Shown in pieces: positions 17,954-27,332 of a stretch of 64,000 nt of DNA. Each line of letters starts with the position of its first letter. Within the stretch, counting starts at the first letter, position 1. The notes beneath the pieces were generated by a model that was given only the letters and a program-made list of their open reading frames with translations, was not told the DNA's origin and ran no database searches. The DNA lies in contig NZ_WTYT01000006.1 in the NCBI RefSeq assembly GCF_009827595.1, forward strand, positions 293,366-357,365, given 5' to 3'. Position numbers and translations under genes: made by a program. The stretch comes from Altericroceibacterium endophyticum (GTDB lineage: Bacteria; Pseudomonadota; Alphaproteobacteria; Sphingomonadales; Sphingomonadaceae).

Positions 17954-19993
17954 GTGAAAACACTTCATAAACTCTGCGCTGCGACGGCGCTGATCATGCC
18001 GTCCATCGCCCTCGCCCGCCCGATGACGGCCGAGGATGTCGCCCGTCTGGAAAGCGTTCAGACGATTGCAATATCCCCTGATGGCTCCCGCATTGCCTAT
18101 ACAACACGCAGCCTGCCTGATGTGACCAGTGGGGAAGAGGATGGCAAAGCCCGGCAAAGGCTGAATCTGACGACCGGCCCGGATGCGGCACGCGCATTTC
18201 TGCCCGATGATATGGGAGTGTCCTCTGTCTCCTTTTCACCGGATGGATCGATGATCACATTTCTGTGGTCCGATGAAGGCGAAAAGACCGCCCTCTGGGG
18301 GATTCCCGTTGATGGCGGCAGCCACCGCAAGCTGGCGGCGATTGAAGACGCTGCCATCCGCAAATATGCCTGGGCACCCGATGGCAGCACGGTGTACATG
18401 CTGACGGGTGCGGCGCCGGATGAGGCGCGCGATGCCGAAAAAGAAGCCGGGTTCGATGCCGTGGTTTACGAGGAAGAGCAGCGCTTCAACCGTCTCTTCG
18501 CCGCAGAGGTAAACCGCAAAAGACCCGATAAGAATCCGCGCGAAATCACGGTGCCGGGATATGTCAGCGATATAGAGGTTGCCCCCGATGGCAACTGGGC
18601 GGCCATCACCAGTGCCCCCTCCCCCCTGATTGATGACGCCTATACGTCCAAACGGCTGCAGATCCTTGATCTGGCCAGTGGAAATATCCGCCGCGTCATC
18701 GAAACGCCGGGCAAATTGGGGGATTTCGAAATTTCGCCCGATGGCACGCAAATTTCGATGATCGCGGCGGTCGATGCCAATGACCCTGCGGCCACCACCC
18801 TGCATCTGGTCAATGTTGCGAACGGCACGTACCGCGCCCTGAATGCAGGCGCGCCGGAAGCAACAGTCGACACTGAGTGGATGGCCGATGGCCGGCTGGC
18901 AACAATCGCCCATGTGGGAGCGCAAAGCCGGCTGAGGATCTATACCGAGGATGGCAATCTGGTGGAGGATATCGCCTCTGGCCCGATCATTCTGACCGGG
19001 CTGGAATCGGGCGGCAACCGGATTGCGGTGGAGGCGGATTCCCCCCGCCACCCCAGCGAATTGTTCCTGTGGTCCAATGGCCGTTTCCAACGCTGGACCC
19101 AGCATAATGAATGGCTGGCAGATGTCGATTTCGTGGAGCAGCGCACCATGCGTTACACCGCCCGGGATGGGCAGCAGATTGAAGGCATTCTGATTGAACC
19201 GGTGGGCGGTGTGCCTGCTGGAGGCGCGCCCACGATCATGGACGTCCATGGCGGTCCGGAAAGCCACGAATCCAACGGCTGGCTGACTGCCTATTCCATG
19301 CCCGGACAAGTCGCCGCCGGTGAAGGCTATGCCGTTTTCCTCCCCAATTATCGCGGCTCAACCGGGTATGGCACCGCCTTTTCCAAACAGCATCAGAACA
19401 ATTACACCGACCCGGAATTTACCGATATTGTCGATGCCAAACGCGCCCTGGTGGAAGCGGGAATTACCGATCCTGACCGCACGGGCATTACGGGCGGCTC
19501 CTATGGTGGATATGCCACAGCATGGAGCGCCACCGCTTTGTCGGACGAATATGCCGCGGGCGTGATGTTTGTCGGCATTTCCAACCAGGTCAGTAAATTC
19601 GGCACCACCGACATTCCGAATGAAATGTATCTGGTGCATGCGCGCAAATGGCCGTGGGAAGATTGGCAAGGGATGATGGAAGTCAGCCCGATCTATCATG
19701 TGGACACTGCCGAAACGCCGCTGCTCATCATGCATGGGGAGGATGATCCGCGCGTTTCGCCGACGCAAAGCTATGAACTCTATCGCAATATCAAATTGCG
19801 CAAACCCGATACGCCTGTGCGTCTGGTCCTCTATCCGGATGAAGGCCACGGCAATGCCGGGGCCGCTGCGCGCTATGACTATAATCTGCGGATGATGCGA
19901 TGGTTTGACACCTATCTGAAAAGTGGCGACCGCACCGCTGCCCTGCCCGACCCACGCCCGGATTTACCGGATATGGAGTCAGATGCGGACTGA
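17954..19993 (+). CDS. Secreted S9-family prolyl oligopeptidase
   Basis: A 679-residue exported peptidase. A signal peptide (KTLHKLCAATALIMPSIALA) is followed by a beta-propeller region to about residue 410 with repeated SPDG and APDG turns, then an alpha/beta hydrolase domain. The catalytic triad is readable: S516 in GGSYGGYATAW, D598 in MHGEDDPRVSP and H632 in YPDEGHGN. It belongs with acylaminoacyl- or dipeptidyl-peptidase-like S9 members that trim peptides in the periplasm. A strong terminator follows 20 bp after the stop. Confidence 0.95.
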   Translation: MKTLHKLCAATALIMPSIALARPMTAEDVARLESVQTIAISPDGSRIAYTTRSLPDVTSGEEDGKARQRLNLTTGPDAARAFLPDDMGVSSVSFSPDGSMITFLWSDEGEKTALWGIPVDGGSHRKLAAIEDAAIRKYAWAPDGSTVYMLTGAAPDEARDAEKEAGFDAVVYEEEQRFNRLFAAEVNRKRPDKNPREITVPGYVSDIEVAPDGNWAAITSAPSPLIDDAYTSKRLQILDLASGNIRRVIETPGKLGDFEISPDGTQISMIAAVDANDPAATTLHLVNVANGTYRALNAGAPEATVDTEWMADGRLATIAHVGAQSRLRIYTEDGNLVEDIASGPIILTGLESGGNRIAVEADSPRHPSELFLWSNGRFQRWTQHNEWLADVDFVEQRTMRYTARDGQQIEGILIEPVGGVPAGGAPTIMDVHGGPESHESNGWLTAYSMPGQVAAGEGYAVFLPNYRGSTGYGTAFSKQHQNNYTDPEFTDIVDAKRALVEAGITDPDRTGITGGSYGGYATAWSATALSDEYAAGVMFVGISNQVSKFGTTDIPNEMYLVHARKWPWEDWQGMMEVSPIYHVDTAETPLLIMHGEDDPRVSPTQSYELYRNIKLRKPDTPVRLVLYPDEGHGNAGAAARYDYNLRMMRWFDTYLKSGDRTAALPDPRPDLPDMESDAD

Positions 19994-20012
19994 CATACCC
20001 GCGCATAAAAAA

Positions 20013-20045
20013 GGGGCGGCGGGCTGAAACCCGCCGCCCCTTTTT
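20013..20045. terminator. Bidirectional rho-independent terminator
   Basis: An 11-base perfect stem (GGGGCGGCGGG at 20013-20023 with CCCGCCGCCCC at 20030-20040) and a 6-base loop, flanked by six A on the left and five T on the right. It serves the convergent S9 peptidase and MipA genes. Confidence 0.93.
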
Positions 20046-20075
20046 CAATAGCCCACCCCATGATCGGGGTATGGA

Positions 20076-20930
20076 TCAGAAAGTATAGGCAATCCCGGCG
20101 CCGCCGAAGAACTGATCGGCATCACCGCGAATTGAGGTCAGCGGCGTTTTCTTCGCATCGCCCAATTGACGCGAATAGCCCGCAACTCCGACCAGCGCCA
20201 GGCCGCCATTGGTCAGATCGCCATCAAGGTCGACCCCCATGATCAGCGTTGCACCAGCCGAATTCCAGCCGCCATCCGCTTCATATTCCGGCAAACCGCT
20301 GGCCACCGCCCCGGCCGGGCTGATGGAATAATAATAGTCGTTAAACTTGTCATTCCCGTGTTCTGCACTGACCGCAAGAATGGTGACAATGCCCCGGCTA
20401 AGCGGTGTAAAATAGGAAATGGACGGCGAAATCGTCATCCCGTCATGGGCACCAAGCACATCCCATTTCACATCCACATTCATGCTGACCGTGTCATATT
20501 CATGCAGCACGCCGTTGAAACTCACGCCCGCAGAGGGGCCGATTTCCAGCGCAGTGTCCAGATCGCCCAGCCGTTTGACCACTTCATCCTTGATCTTGCC
20601 ATCACGGTCGGTGCGCAAACGCGCAGTCGGCCCGAAGCTGAAGCTGACAGGCTGATCGTCATCATCGATCACATCCAGCGCGATACCGCCTGCGCGGGGA
20701 TTGATGCCGATGCCCTGCACCTTACCGCGAATGGCGGGAAAGACGCTGATGACGTAATCATCCGAACCATCATAGCTGGGTGATGCAACCGCGCCGACAC
20801 CCACCGTCAGATTGTCTCCGGCAAACACGCCGGCATCCACCGCCGTGACCGGATCATCCTGGGCCTGCGCAGGCATTGCGAAGGCGAGCATCCCCAGCGC
20901 CGATGCGCTGGTGAAGATTATATTTTTCAT
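20076..20930 (-). CDS. MipA/OmpV family outer-membrane protein
   Basis: A 284-residue outer-membrane beta-barrel protein with a signal peptide ending AMPAQAQ. The family opening is present after it (VGVGAVASPSYDGSDDYVI), as are FSFGPTARLR near residue 97, GPSAGVSFNG and the aromatic C-terminus GGAGIAYTF typical of barrel insertion. MipA/OmpV proteins have been linked to murein scaffolding and osmotic response, but most are of unknown role. A near-consensus EcfG element (GGAAC-N16-AGTT) lies 33 bp upstream. Confidence 0.92.
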   Translation of the reverse strand: MKNIIFTSASALGMLAFAMPAQAQDDPVTAVDAGVFAGDNLTVGVGAVASPSYDGSDDYVISVFPAIRGKVQGIGINPRAGGIALDVIDDDDQPVSFSFGPTARLRTDRDGKIKDEVVKRLGDLDTALEIGPSAGVSFNGVLHEYDTVSMNVDVKWDVLGAHDGMTISPSISYFTPLSRGIVTILAVSAEHGNDKFNDYYYSISPAGAVASGLPEYEADGGWNSAGATLIMGVDLDGDLTNGGLALVGVAGYSRQLGDAKKTPLTSIRGDADQFFGGAGIAYTF

Positions 20931-20962
20931 GCAGATGTACCCCGTATTTCTATGGTACTAAC

Positions 20963-20987
20963 AACTCGCTCATTCGGTCTCGGTTCC
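20963..20987 (-). promoter_or_regulatory. Possible EcfG-type promoter upstream of mipA-like gene
   Basis: Minus strand GGAAC (20987-20983), 16 bases, AGTT (20966-20963). It matches the EcfG consensus except for one base in the -10 element and is 33 bp before the start codon. Confidence 0.45.
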
Positions 20988-21062
20988 AAATAGTGGCAGC
21001 GTTTGTCGTTTTGCGCGCATCGGACGATTTGCCTGCACGCTCCCATCAGCTAAGGCAGGCCT

Positions 21063-22247
21063 ATGGATAAAACAGGCTGTGATATTGCGATTGTCGGTGG
21101 GGGCCTCTCCGGCGGTTTGATCGCCGCTGCCCTGCAGCAGCACCGGCCAGACCTTTCCGTGGCTTTGATCGAAAGCGGCACACGCCCCGGCGGCAATCAT
21201 CGCTGGAGCTGGTTCAGCAGCGACCTGTCACCTATGGGCGCAGAGGCGGAAGCGCTGCTGGCCCTATTCCCGCATGCCCGGTGGGATGGCGGATATGATG
21301 TGCGTTTCCCCGCGCTCGAACGACATTTGTCGACGCCCTATAATTCGCTTTCTTCTACGGAGTTTGCCGCGGCGCTCGAAAATATGCTGCCGCCCGGCAC
21401 GATTATGACCGGGCGGCAGGCCAGCCGGTTGACCCATCGCCAGGTGAAGCTGGATGATGGCAGCACCATCGATGCGCGCAGCGTGATCGATTGCCGTGGC
21501 CACACCGAATCACGCTATCTAGGCGGCGGGTATCAGGTATTTTACGGGCGCCACCTGCGCAGCCCCACACCGCATAATATTGAACACCCTGTCATCATGG
21601 ATGCCATGGTGCGCCAGCATGGCTCCTATCGCTTCGTCTATGTCCTGCCGCTGAGCGACACGGAGCTGTTCCTCGAAGACACCTATTATTCCGATGGCCC
21701 TGAACTGGACCAGGCCGAACTGTCCGCCCGGATCGATCGTTATTGCGAAAGACACCGGCTGCAGGGCGAAACCATCAGTGAAGAAACGGGCGTCCTGCCG
21801 GTTATCACCGGGGGAGACTTCCCGAAATTTCAACGTGAGCAGCGCCTCTCAGGCGTCGCCATCGCGGGCGCACGCGGCGGGTTTGTCCATCCCCTGACCA
21901 GCTATACGCTGCCCTTTGCGGTCGACACCGCGCTGGCCATCGTGCGGGCGGCCGATATGCCGGGGCACCTTCTGGCGGACCAGCTGGAGGAGCGGGCGCG
22001 GAACCATTGGCGAGCCACCGGATATTACAGAATGCTGGGCAGCATGTTGTTTGGCGCGGCCGAGCCGGAAGAAAGGTTTCGTATCTTCGAAAGATTTTAC
22101 CGTTTGCGCGAACCTTTGATAGAACGCTTCTATTCCGCGCGTTCAACGCCGGCAGATCGCTTCCGCGTTCTATGCGGCAAACCACCCGTTCCGATTTTCC
22201 GCGCCCTGCGCACCCTGATTATTTCCCGCCGGAAGGATTTTGCATGA
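21063..22247 (+). CDS. crtY: Lycopene beta-cyclase CrtY
   Basis: A 394-residue flavoprotein that closes both ends of lycopene to make beta-carotene. The dinucleotide-binding N-terminus (CDIAIVGGGLSGGLIAAAL) and a second conserved stretch (GSYRFVYVLPLSDTELFLED) are typical of bacterial CrtY, as is the length. It opens the crt cluster and overlaps crtI by 4 bp (ATGA). No hydroxylase crtZ is in this window, so later carotenoid steps lie elsewhere if present. Confidence 0.95.
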   Translation: MDKTGCDIAIVGGGLSGGLIAAALQQHRPDLSVALIESGTRPGGNHRWSWFSSDLSPMGAEAEALLALFPHARWDGGYDVRFPALERHLSTPYNSLSSTEFAAALENMLPPGTIMTGRQASRLTHRQVKLDDGSTIDARSVIDCRGHTESRYLGGGYQVFYGRHLRSPTPHNIEHPVIMDAMVRQHGSYRFVYVLPLSDTELFLEDTYYSDGPELDQAELSARIDRYCERHRLQGETISEETGVLPVITGGDFPKFQREQRLSGVAIAGARGGFVHPLTSYTLPFAVDTALAIVRAADMPGHLLADQLEERARNHWRATGYYRMLGSMLFGAAEPEERFRIFERFYRLREPLIERFYSARSTPADRFRVLCGKPPVPIFRALRTLIISRRKDFA

Positions 22248-23746
22248 ACAGCCCCATTACGGCGCAGACGCGCCGCGCCTGTGTCATCGGTTCCGGCTTT
22301 GGCGGGCTGGCGCTGGCCATTCGCCTGCAAAGCGCAGGCATTGCGACCACGATTGTGGAATCCCGCGATACGCCGGGCGGACGTGCCTATCACTGGCAGC
22401 GTGAAGGATTCACCTTCGATGCCGGGCCGACCGTCATCACCGACCCTGATTGCCTGCGTGAACTGTGGCAGCTGACCGGTGCCGATATGGCGCAGGATGT
22501 GGAACTGATGGAAGTCATGCCCTTCTATCGGCTCAACTGGCCCGACGGCACCAATTTCGATTATTCGAATGATGACGCCCAATTGCGCAAGGAAATCGCC
22601 AAGCTCGATCCCGCCGATGTCGATGGCTATGACGAATTTCTGCGCTACGCCGCCGCCGTTTATGAGGAAGGCTATGTAAAGCTCGGCACGGTGCCGTTCC
22701 TTGATTTCAAAAGCATGATCAAGGCGGCCCCTGCGCTGGCCAAACATCAGGCATGGCGTTCGGTCTATTCGATGGTGTCGAAATATGTCCGCAGTGAAAA
22801 ACTGCGGGAGGCATTGTCATTCCACACATTGCTGGTCGGCGGCAATCCGATGACGACCAGCTCGATCTATGCCCTGATCCACAAGCTGGAAAAGGATGGC
22901 GGCGTGTGGTGGGCACGCGGCGGCACTAACCGTCTGGTCGCAGGCATGGTCCGGCATTTTGAAAGGCTGGGCGGCACGATGCGCATCGGTGATCCGGTGG
23001 TACAGGTGCATGTCGAAGGGCAAAAGGCCCGCAGCGTGGAAACGCAAAGCGGGTGGAAAGAGGAATTTCACGCCGTCGCCAGCAATGCCGATATCGTGCA
23101 TTCCTATCGCGATCTGATGTCCGGCCATGAGCGCGGGCAGAAAATGGGCCGCAGCCTTTCGGCCAAGCGCTTTTCCCCCAGCCTGTTCGTAGTCCATTTC
23201 GGGATAGAGGGGCGCTGGCCCGGCATTCCCCATCACATGATCCTGTTCGGTCCGCGCTATAAGGAATTGCTGGAGGATATTTACGATCACGGCGTTCTGC
23301 CGGAGGATTTCTCCATCTATCTCCACCATCCCACGGTCACCGATCCGTCGGTCGCACCAGAGGGTATGAGCACGTTTTATGCTCTGGTGCCCGTCGCCCA
23401 TATGGGTAAGCTGGCAGTGGACTGGAACAAGGTGGGGCCGATGCTTGAAAAGCGCGTATTGGATGAAGTCGGGCGGCGCCTGATTCCCGATATTCACGAC
23501 CGCATCCTGACCAAGTTCCATTATACGCCGCGCGATTTCACGCAGGACCTCAACGCCCATCTGGGCAGCGCCTTCAGTCTGGAACCCATCCTGACCCAGA
23601 GCGCTTGGTTCCGCGGACATAATCGCGACGATGTGATCAAGAATTTCTACCTGACCGGCGCCGGGACCCATCCGGGCGCGGGTATTCCGGGCGTGGTTGG
23701 CAGTGCCAAGGCCACCGCCGGGCTGATGATTGAGGATTTAAGTTAA
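22244..23746 (+). CDS. crtI: Phytoene desaturase CrtI
   Basis: A 500-residue bacterial-type desaturase that converts phytoene to lycopene. The FAD motif is CVIGSGFGGLALAIRLQ, followed by RDTPGGRAYHWQREGFTFDA, and the C-terminal signature is NFYLTGAGTHPGAGIPGV. The ATG at 22244 overlaps the crtY stop and places the FAD motif at the normal distance from the start; the longer in-frame extension upstream is antisense-free but overlaps crtY and is rejected. Confidence 0.97.
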   Translation: MNSPITAQTRRACVIGSGFGGLALAIRLQSAGIATTIVESRDTPGGRAYHWQREGFTFDAGPTVITDPDCLRELWQLTGADMAQDVELMEVMPFYRLNWPDGTNFDYSNDDAQLRKEIAKLDPADVDGYDEFLRYAAAVYEEGYVKLGTVPFLDFKSMIKAAPALAKHQAWRSVYSMVSKYVRSEKLREALSFHTLLVGGNPMTTSSIYALIHKLEKDGGVWWARGGTNRLVAGMVRHFERLGGTMRIGDPVVQVHVEGQKARSVETQSGWKEEFHAVASNADIVHSYRDLMSGHERGQKMGRSLSAKRFSPSLFVVHFGIEGRWPGIPHHMILFGPRYKELLEDIYDHGVLPEDFSIYLHHPTVTDPSVAPEGMSTFYALVPVAHMGKLAVDWNKVGPMLEKRVLDEVGRRLIPDIHDRILTKFHYTPRDFTQDLNAHLGSAFSLEPILTQSAWFRGHNRDDVIKNFYLTGAGTHPGAGIPGVVGSAKATAGLMIEDLS

Positions 23747-23747
23747 G

Positions 23748-24329
23748 ATGAAACGTCTCGCCGTATATTGCGGCTCCGCCTCCCCGCAGGATACACGCTA
23801 TGTCGAACTCGCCTACACGGTTGGCAAAACCTTGGCGAAGCGCGGTATTGGCGTGGTTTATGGGGGAGGCCGTCTGGGCATGATGGGCGCACTGGCGACA
23901 GGTGCGCTGGAGGCTGGCGGCGAAGTGCTGGGCGTAATCCCGGACAAGCTGGCAGGCAGCGAAGTCGCCAATACGGATTGCACCGAGCTGACCGTGGTTT
24001 CCAGCATGCATGAGCGCAAGCAGGCATTCACCGATCTGTCCGACGGGTTTCTGACTCTGCCCGGCGGGGTCGGCACGATGGATGAATTGTGGGAAGCGAT
24101 CAGTTGGGCTCAGCTGGGCTACCATTCCTATCCCGTGGGCCTGCTCAACGCCTTTGGCTTCTACGACTCGCTGATCGCCTTTCGCGACCATATGGCGGAG
24201 GTGGGTTTCGTCCGCCCGGCTCATCAGGGGATCATGATCGCCGACAGCGCGCTCGACCCGCTGCTTGACCGCATGAGGGACTATCAGCCGCACCGCCCGA
24301 TTTTCGATATGAAACGCGAAGAACTCTGA
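23748..24329 (+). CDS. LOG-family nucleotide phosphoribohydrolase
   Basis: A 193-residue TIGR00730/LOG protein with the signature PGGVGTMDELWEA (about residues 104-116) and the earlier YGGGRLGMMGALA. LOG enzymes cut ribose-5-phosphate from nucleoside monophosphates, including cytokinin ribotides; older annotation as lysine decarboxylase is wrong. It sits between crtI and crtB with single-base gaps on each side, so it is in the carotenoid operon. No carotenoid-related reaction is known for this family, so its presence is unexplained. Confidence 0.93.
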   Translation: MKRLAVYCGSASPQDTRYVELAYTVGKTLAKRGIGVVYGGGRLGMMGALATGALEAGGEVLGVIPDKLAGSEVANTDCTELTVVSSMHERKQAFTDLSDGFLTLPGGVGTMDELWEAISWAQLGYHSYPVGLLNAFGFYDSLIAFRDHMAEVGFVRPAHQGIMIADSALDPLLDRMRDYQPHRPIFDMKREEL

Positions 24330-24330
24330 C

Positions 24331-25395
24331 ATGGCCCGCCCCCGTCTTCTTGCTCCCTCCCGCATTTTGCGCACCACGCCCCGCCAGGTCGGCGGCGGGC
24401 GCGAGCGGGAATGGCTGGTGCAAAAGTCAAAAGCGTCCATCGCAAAGGGGTCCAAAAGCTTTTCTGCCGCATCCGCTCTGTTCGGACGGGCCACGCGTGA
24501 ACGCGTGTGGCTGCTCTACGCCTGGTGCCGCCAATGTGACGACATTACCGATGGGCAGGACCATGGCGGTGTCTTGCAGGAACAGGCCAATGTTGAGCAG
24601 CGCGTAAAGGGCATCCGCGTCCTGACACACCGCGCACTGGACGGGCAGCCAACCGCCGACCTCGCCTTTGATGCTTTTGGTCAGGTGGCAATGGAAGCCC
24701 GGATTGATCGGCAGCTCGCCGATGATGTGATTGACGGCTTCGCGCTGGATGCCAAAGGTTGGCGCCCCCGTACCGAAGCGGACATGATGCGCTATTGCTA
24801 CCACGTGGCTGGCGCAGTCGGCGTGATGATGGCGCTGGTGATGGGCGTATCTCCGGATGACCATGAAACGCTGGATCGCGCCTGTGACCTTGGCTTTGCA
24901 TTTCAGCTCAACAATATCGCCCGCGACATCTATGAAGATGATGCTGCCGGGCGCTGTTATCTGCCGGTCGAATGGCTGGTGGAGGAAGATATTCCGCCCG
25001 GCCAGCACATGAAGCCCGCCTATCGCGAAAAGCTGGTCAAACTGGTCAAACGTCTGGTGGATATGGCAGAAAGCCACGAAGCCGCCGCCCGTTATGGCGC
25101 GCGCGCGCTGACCCTGCGACAACGCTGGGCGGTGCTCTCCGCCGCCAATATCTATGGCGCAATTGGCCGCGAAGTTCGCAAACGCGGCGCAGAGGCGTGG
25201 AACAGCCGGGTACACACATCCGCTGCGGCCAAGGCGCGCTTTGTTAGTAAAGGGTTCTATCAGGCTCTGCGGCGCGCGCCGGAACCCGAAAAATGGCCCC
25301 GCTGGACCCGCAGCGAAGTTCTGGTCGCGGTACGGATGGCGGGCCCGATTGCCCCCATTCCCATGACACCTTTGCGTGAAGAGGACGATATCTGA
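24331..25395 (+). CDS. crtB: Phytoene synthase CrtB
   Basis: A 354-residue squalene/phytoene synthase that condenses two geranylgeranyl diphosphates. The two aspartate-rich motifs are CRQCDDITDGQD (about residues 67-78) and LNNIARDIYEDDAAGRCYLP, with YCYHVAGAVGVMM between. It starts one base after the LOG gene. An arginine-rich N-terminal segment of about 30 residues precedes the fold, a little longer than usual. It completes the crtY-crtI-LOG-crtB operon. Confidence 0.96.
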   Translation: MARPRLLAPSRILRTTPRQVGGGREREWLVQKSKASIAKGSKSFSAASALFGRATRERVWLLYAWCRQCDDITDGQDHGGVLQEQANVEQRVKGIRVLTHRALDGQPTADLAFDAFGQVAMEARIDRQLADDVIDGFALDAKGWRPRTEADMMRYCYHVAGAVGVMMALVMGVSPDDHETLDRACDLGFAFQLNNIARDIYEDDAAGRCYLPVEWLVEEDIPPGQHMKPAYREKLVKLVKRLVDMAESHEAAARYGARALTLRQRWAVLSAANIYGAIGREVRKRGAEAWNSRVHTSAAAKARFVSKGFYQALRRAPEPEKWPRWTRSEVLVAVRMAGPIAPIPMTPLREEDDI

Positions 25396-25441
25396 ACCAC
25401 CACGCTTGCCGATGGCTGCAGGCAATTGTAGCCTGTTACAG

Positions 25442-27316
25442 ATGATACAATCTCTTCTGATCGCCAATCGCGGCGAAATCGCCTGCCGCATCATTCGCAC
25501 AACCAATGCGATGAATATTCGCACGATTGCGGTCTATTCCGATGCCGATGCCGGAGCCTTGCATGTGCAGCAGGCCGATGATGCAGTCCGCATCGGGCCG
25601 CCGCCCGCCGCGGAAAGCTATCTGCGCGGAGAGGCCATTATCGCCGCGGCGAAATCCTCCGGCGCCGAAGCCATTCACCCCGGCTATGGCTTCCTGTCTG
25701 AAAATTCCGAATTTGCACAAGCGGTGATCGATGCCGGGCTGATCTGGGTTGGGCCCAAGCCGGACAGTATCCGCGCCATGGGCCTGAAAGATGCCGCCAA
25801 ACAGTTGATGCGCGATGCCGGCGTACCGGTCACGCCCGGCTATGACGGCACGGATCAATCGCCAGAGAGGCTGGCGCAGGAGGCTGAGCAGATCGGCTAT
25901 CCCGTGCTGATCAAAGCAGTCGCCGGCGGCGGCGGCAAAGGCATGCGCAAGGTCGACCGGGCGAGCGATTTTGCCGCTTCGCTGGAAAGCTGCCGGCGCG
26001 AGGCGCAGGCCAGTTTCGGCAATGATCATGTCCTGCTGGAAAAATGGATCACATCGCCGCGCCATATCGAAGTGCAGATTTTCGGCGATAGCCACGGCAA
26101 TGCCGTGCATCTGTTTGAACGCGATTGTTCACTTCAGCGGCGCCATCAAAAAGTTATCGAAGAAGCGCCCGCGCCGGGCATGGACGCGGCAACACGTGAG
26201 CAATTATGCGCGGCTGCGGTCAGGGCCGCCAAAGCGGTTGATTACGTGGGGGCCGGAACGGTCGAATTCATCGCCGATGGCAATGCGGGCACAGATGGCG
26301 GCCTGTCTGCCGACAACATCTTTTTCATGGAAATGAACACCCGGCTGCAGGTCGAACATCCGGTGACAGAGGAAATCACCAGGGTCGATCTGGTCGAATG
26401 GCAATTGCGGGTGGCCAGCGGCGAACCCATCCCATTGGCGCAAGACGATCTGACGATCCGCGGCCATGCCATAGAGGCGCGGCTTTATGCCGAAGATCCC
26501 TCCAGCGGCTTCCTCCCCAGCACCGGGCGGCTTGACCATTTCCATCTGTCTGAAAGCGGACGGGTGGAAACCGGCGTGGCGCAAACCCACGCGATCAGCC
26601 CGCATTACGACCCGATGATTGCGAAGCTGATCTATCACGCCGACACCCGGGAACAGGCGGTGGATGGATTGCAAAAGATGGTGGCCGAAACGCAGATCTG
26701 GCCTGTCAAAACCAATGCCGCATTTCTGGCCCGCGCCCTGGATCATCCAGATTTCCGCAGCGCCAATCTGGATACTGGCTTCATCGCCGCACATGAGGAT
26801 GCGCTGATCCCCTCCACCGAGCCGAACGATCAGCATTGGCGCATTGCGGCCCGCGCCATTCAGGACCACTCAGCCGGTGGAGCGGAACCGAAAGGGCTGA
26901 TGGGCTTTCGCCTCAATGCTCCCACAGAAACCGGAATATGGGTGGGCTATGACGGAGAGTTCCGCAGCGTTGAACCCGCCGGTCAGGCCGCACTCGCCAG
27001 TGTAACCGGTGATCGCGGCCCGATTACTTTCGATTCCGGCCAGGCCATCGCTTTCGACGCCGTCGCGCGCGGCACCGGACAGGGCGCGATTGGCGATGGC
27101 GCCATTCTGGCCCCGATGCCGGGCAAAATTATTGCGGTGGATGTAGCCGCAGGCGACAGCGTTGAAGAAGGGCAGCGATTGCTGGTGATGGAGGCGATGA
27201 AGATGGAACACACCCTCACCGCACCCTTCACCGGTATCGTGACCGACCTGCCCGCGCAGCAGGGCGCGCAGGTTCAGGTGGACACCTTACTCGCGCGGAT
27301 CGAACCCGCCGAATAG
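25442..27316 (+). CDS. Biotin-dependent acyl-CoA carboxylase alpha subunit
   Basis: A 624-residue protein with biotin carboxylase (ANRGEIACRIIRTTNAM at the start, ATP-grasp loop VAGGGGKGMRKV, and FMEMNTRLQVEHPVTE) and a C-terminal biotin carrier domain with the biotinyl lysine K587 in MEAMKMEHTL. This is the layout of acetyl/propionyl/methylcrotonyl-CoA carboxylase alpha subunits. No carboxyltransferase subunit lies nearby, so substrate is open. It starts 46 bp after crtB; co-transcription is possible but no clear ribosome-binding site is seen. Confidence 0.93.
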   Translation: MIQSLLIANRGEIACRIIRTTNAMNIRTIAVYSDADAGALHVQQADDAVRIGPPPAAESYLRGEAIIAAAKSSGAEAIHPGYGFLSENSEFAQAVIDAGLIWVGPKPDSIRAMGLKDAAKQLMRDAGVPVTPGYDGTDQSPERLAQEAEQIGYPVLIKAVAGGGGKGMRKVDRASDFAASLESCRREAQASFGNDHVLLEKWITSPRHIEVQIFGDSHGNAVHLFERDCSLQRRHQKVIEEAPAPGMDAATREQLCAAAVRAAKAVDYVGAGTVEFIADGNAGTDGGLSADNIFFMEMNTRLQVEHPVTEEITRVDLVEWQLRVASGEPIPLAQDDLTIRGHAIEARLYAEDPSSGFLPSTGRLDHFHLSESGRVETGVAQTHAISPHYDPMIAKLIYHADTREQAVDGLQKMVAETQIWPVKTNAAFLARALDHPDFRSANLDTGFIAAHEDALIPSTEPNDQHWRIAARAIQDHSAGGAEPKGLMGFRLNAPTETGIWVGYDGEFRSVEPAGQAALASVTGDRGPITFDSGQAIAFDAVARGTGQGAIGDGAILAPMPGKIIAVDVAAGDSVEEGQRLLVMEAMKMEHTLTAPFTGIVTDLPAQQGAQVQVDTLLARIEPAE

Positions 27317-27332
27317 CCCCGCCAATCCTGGC

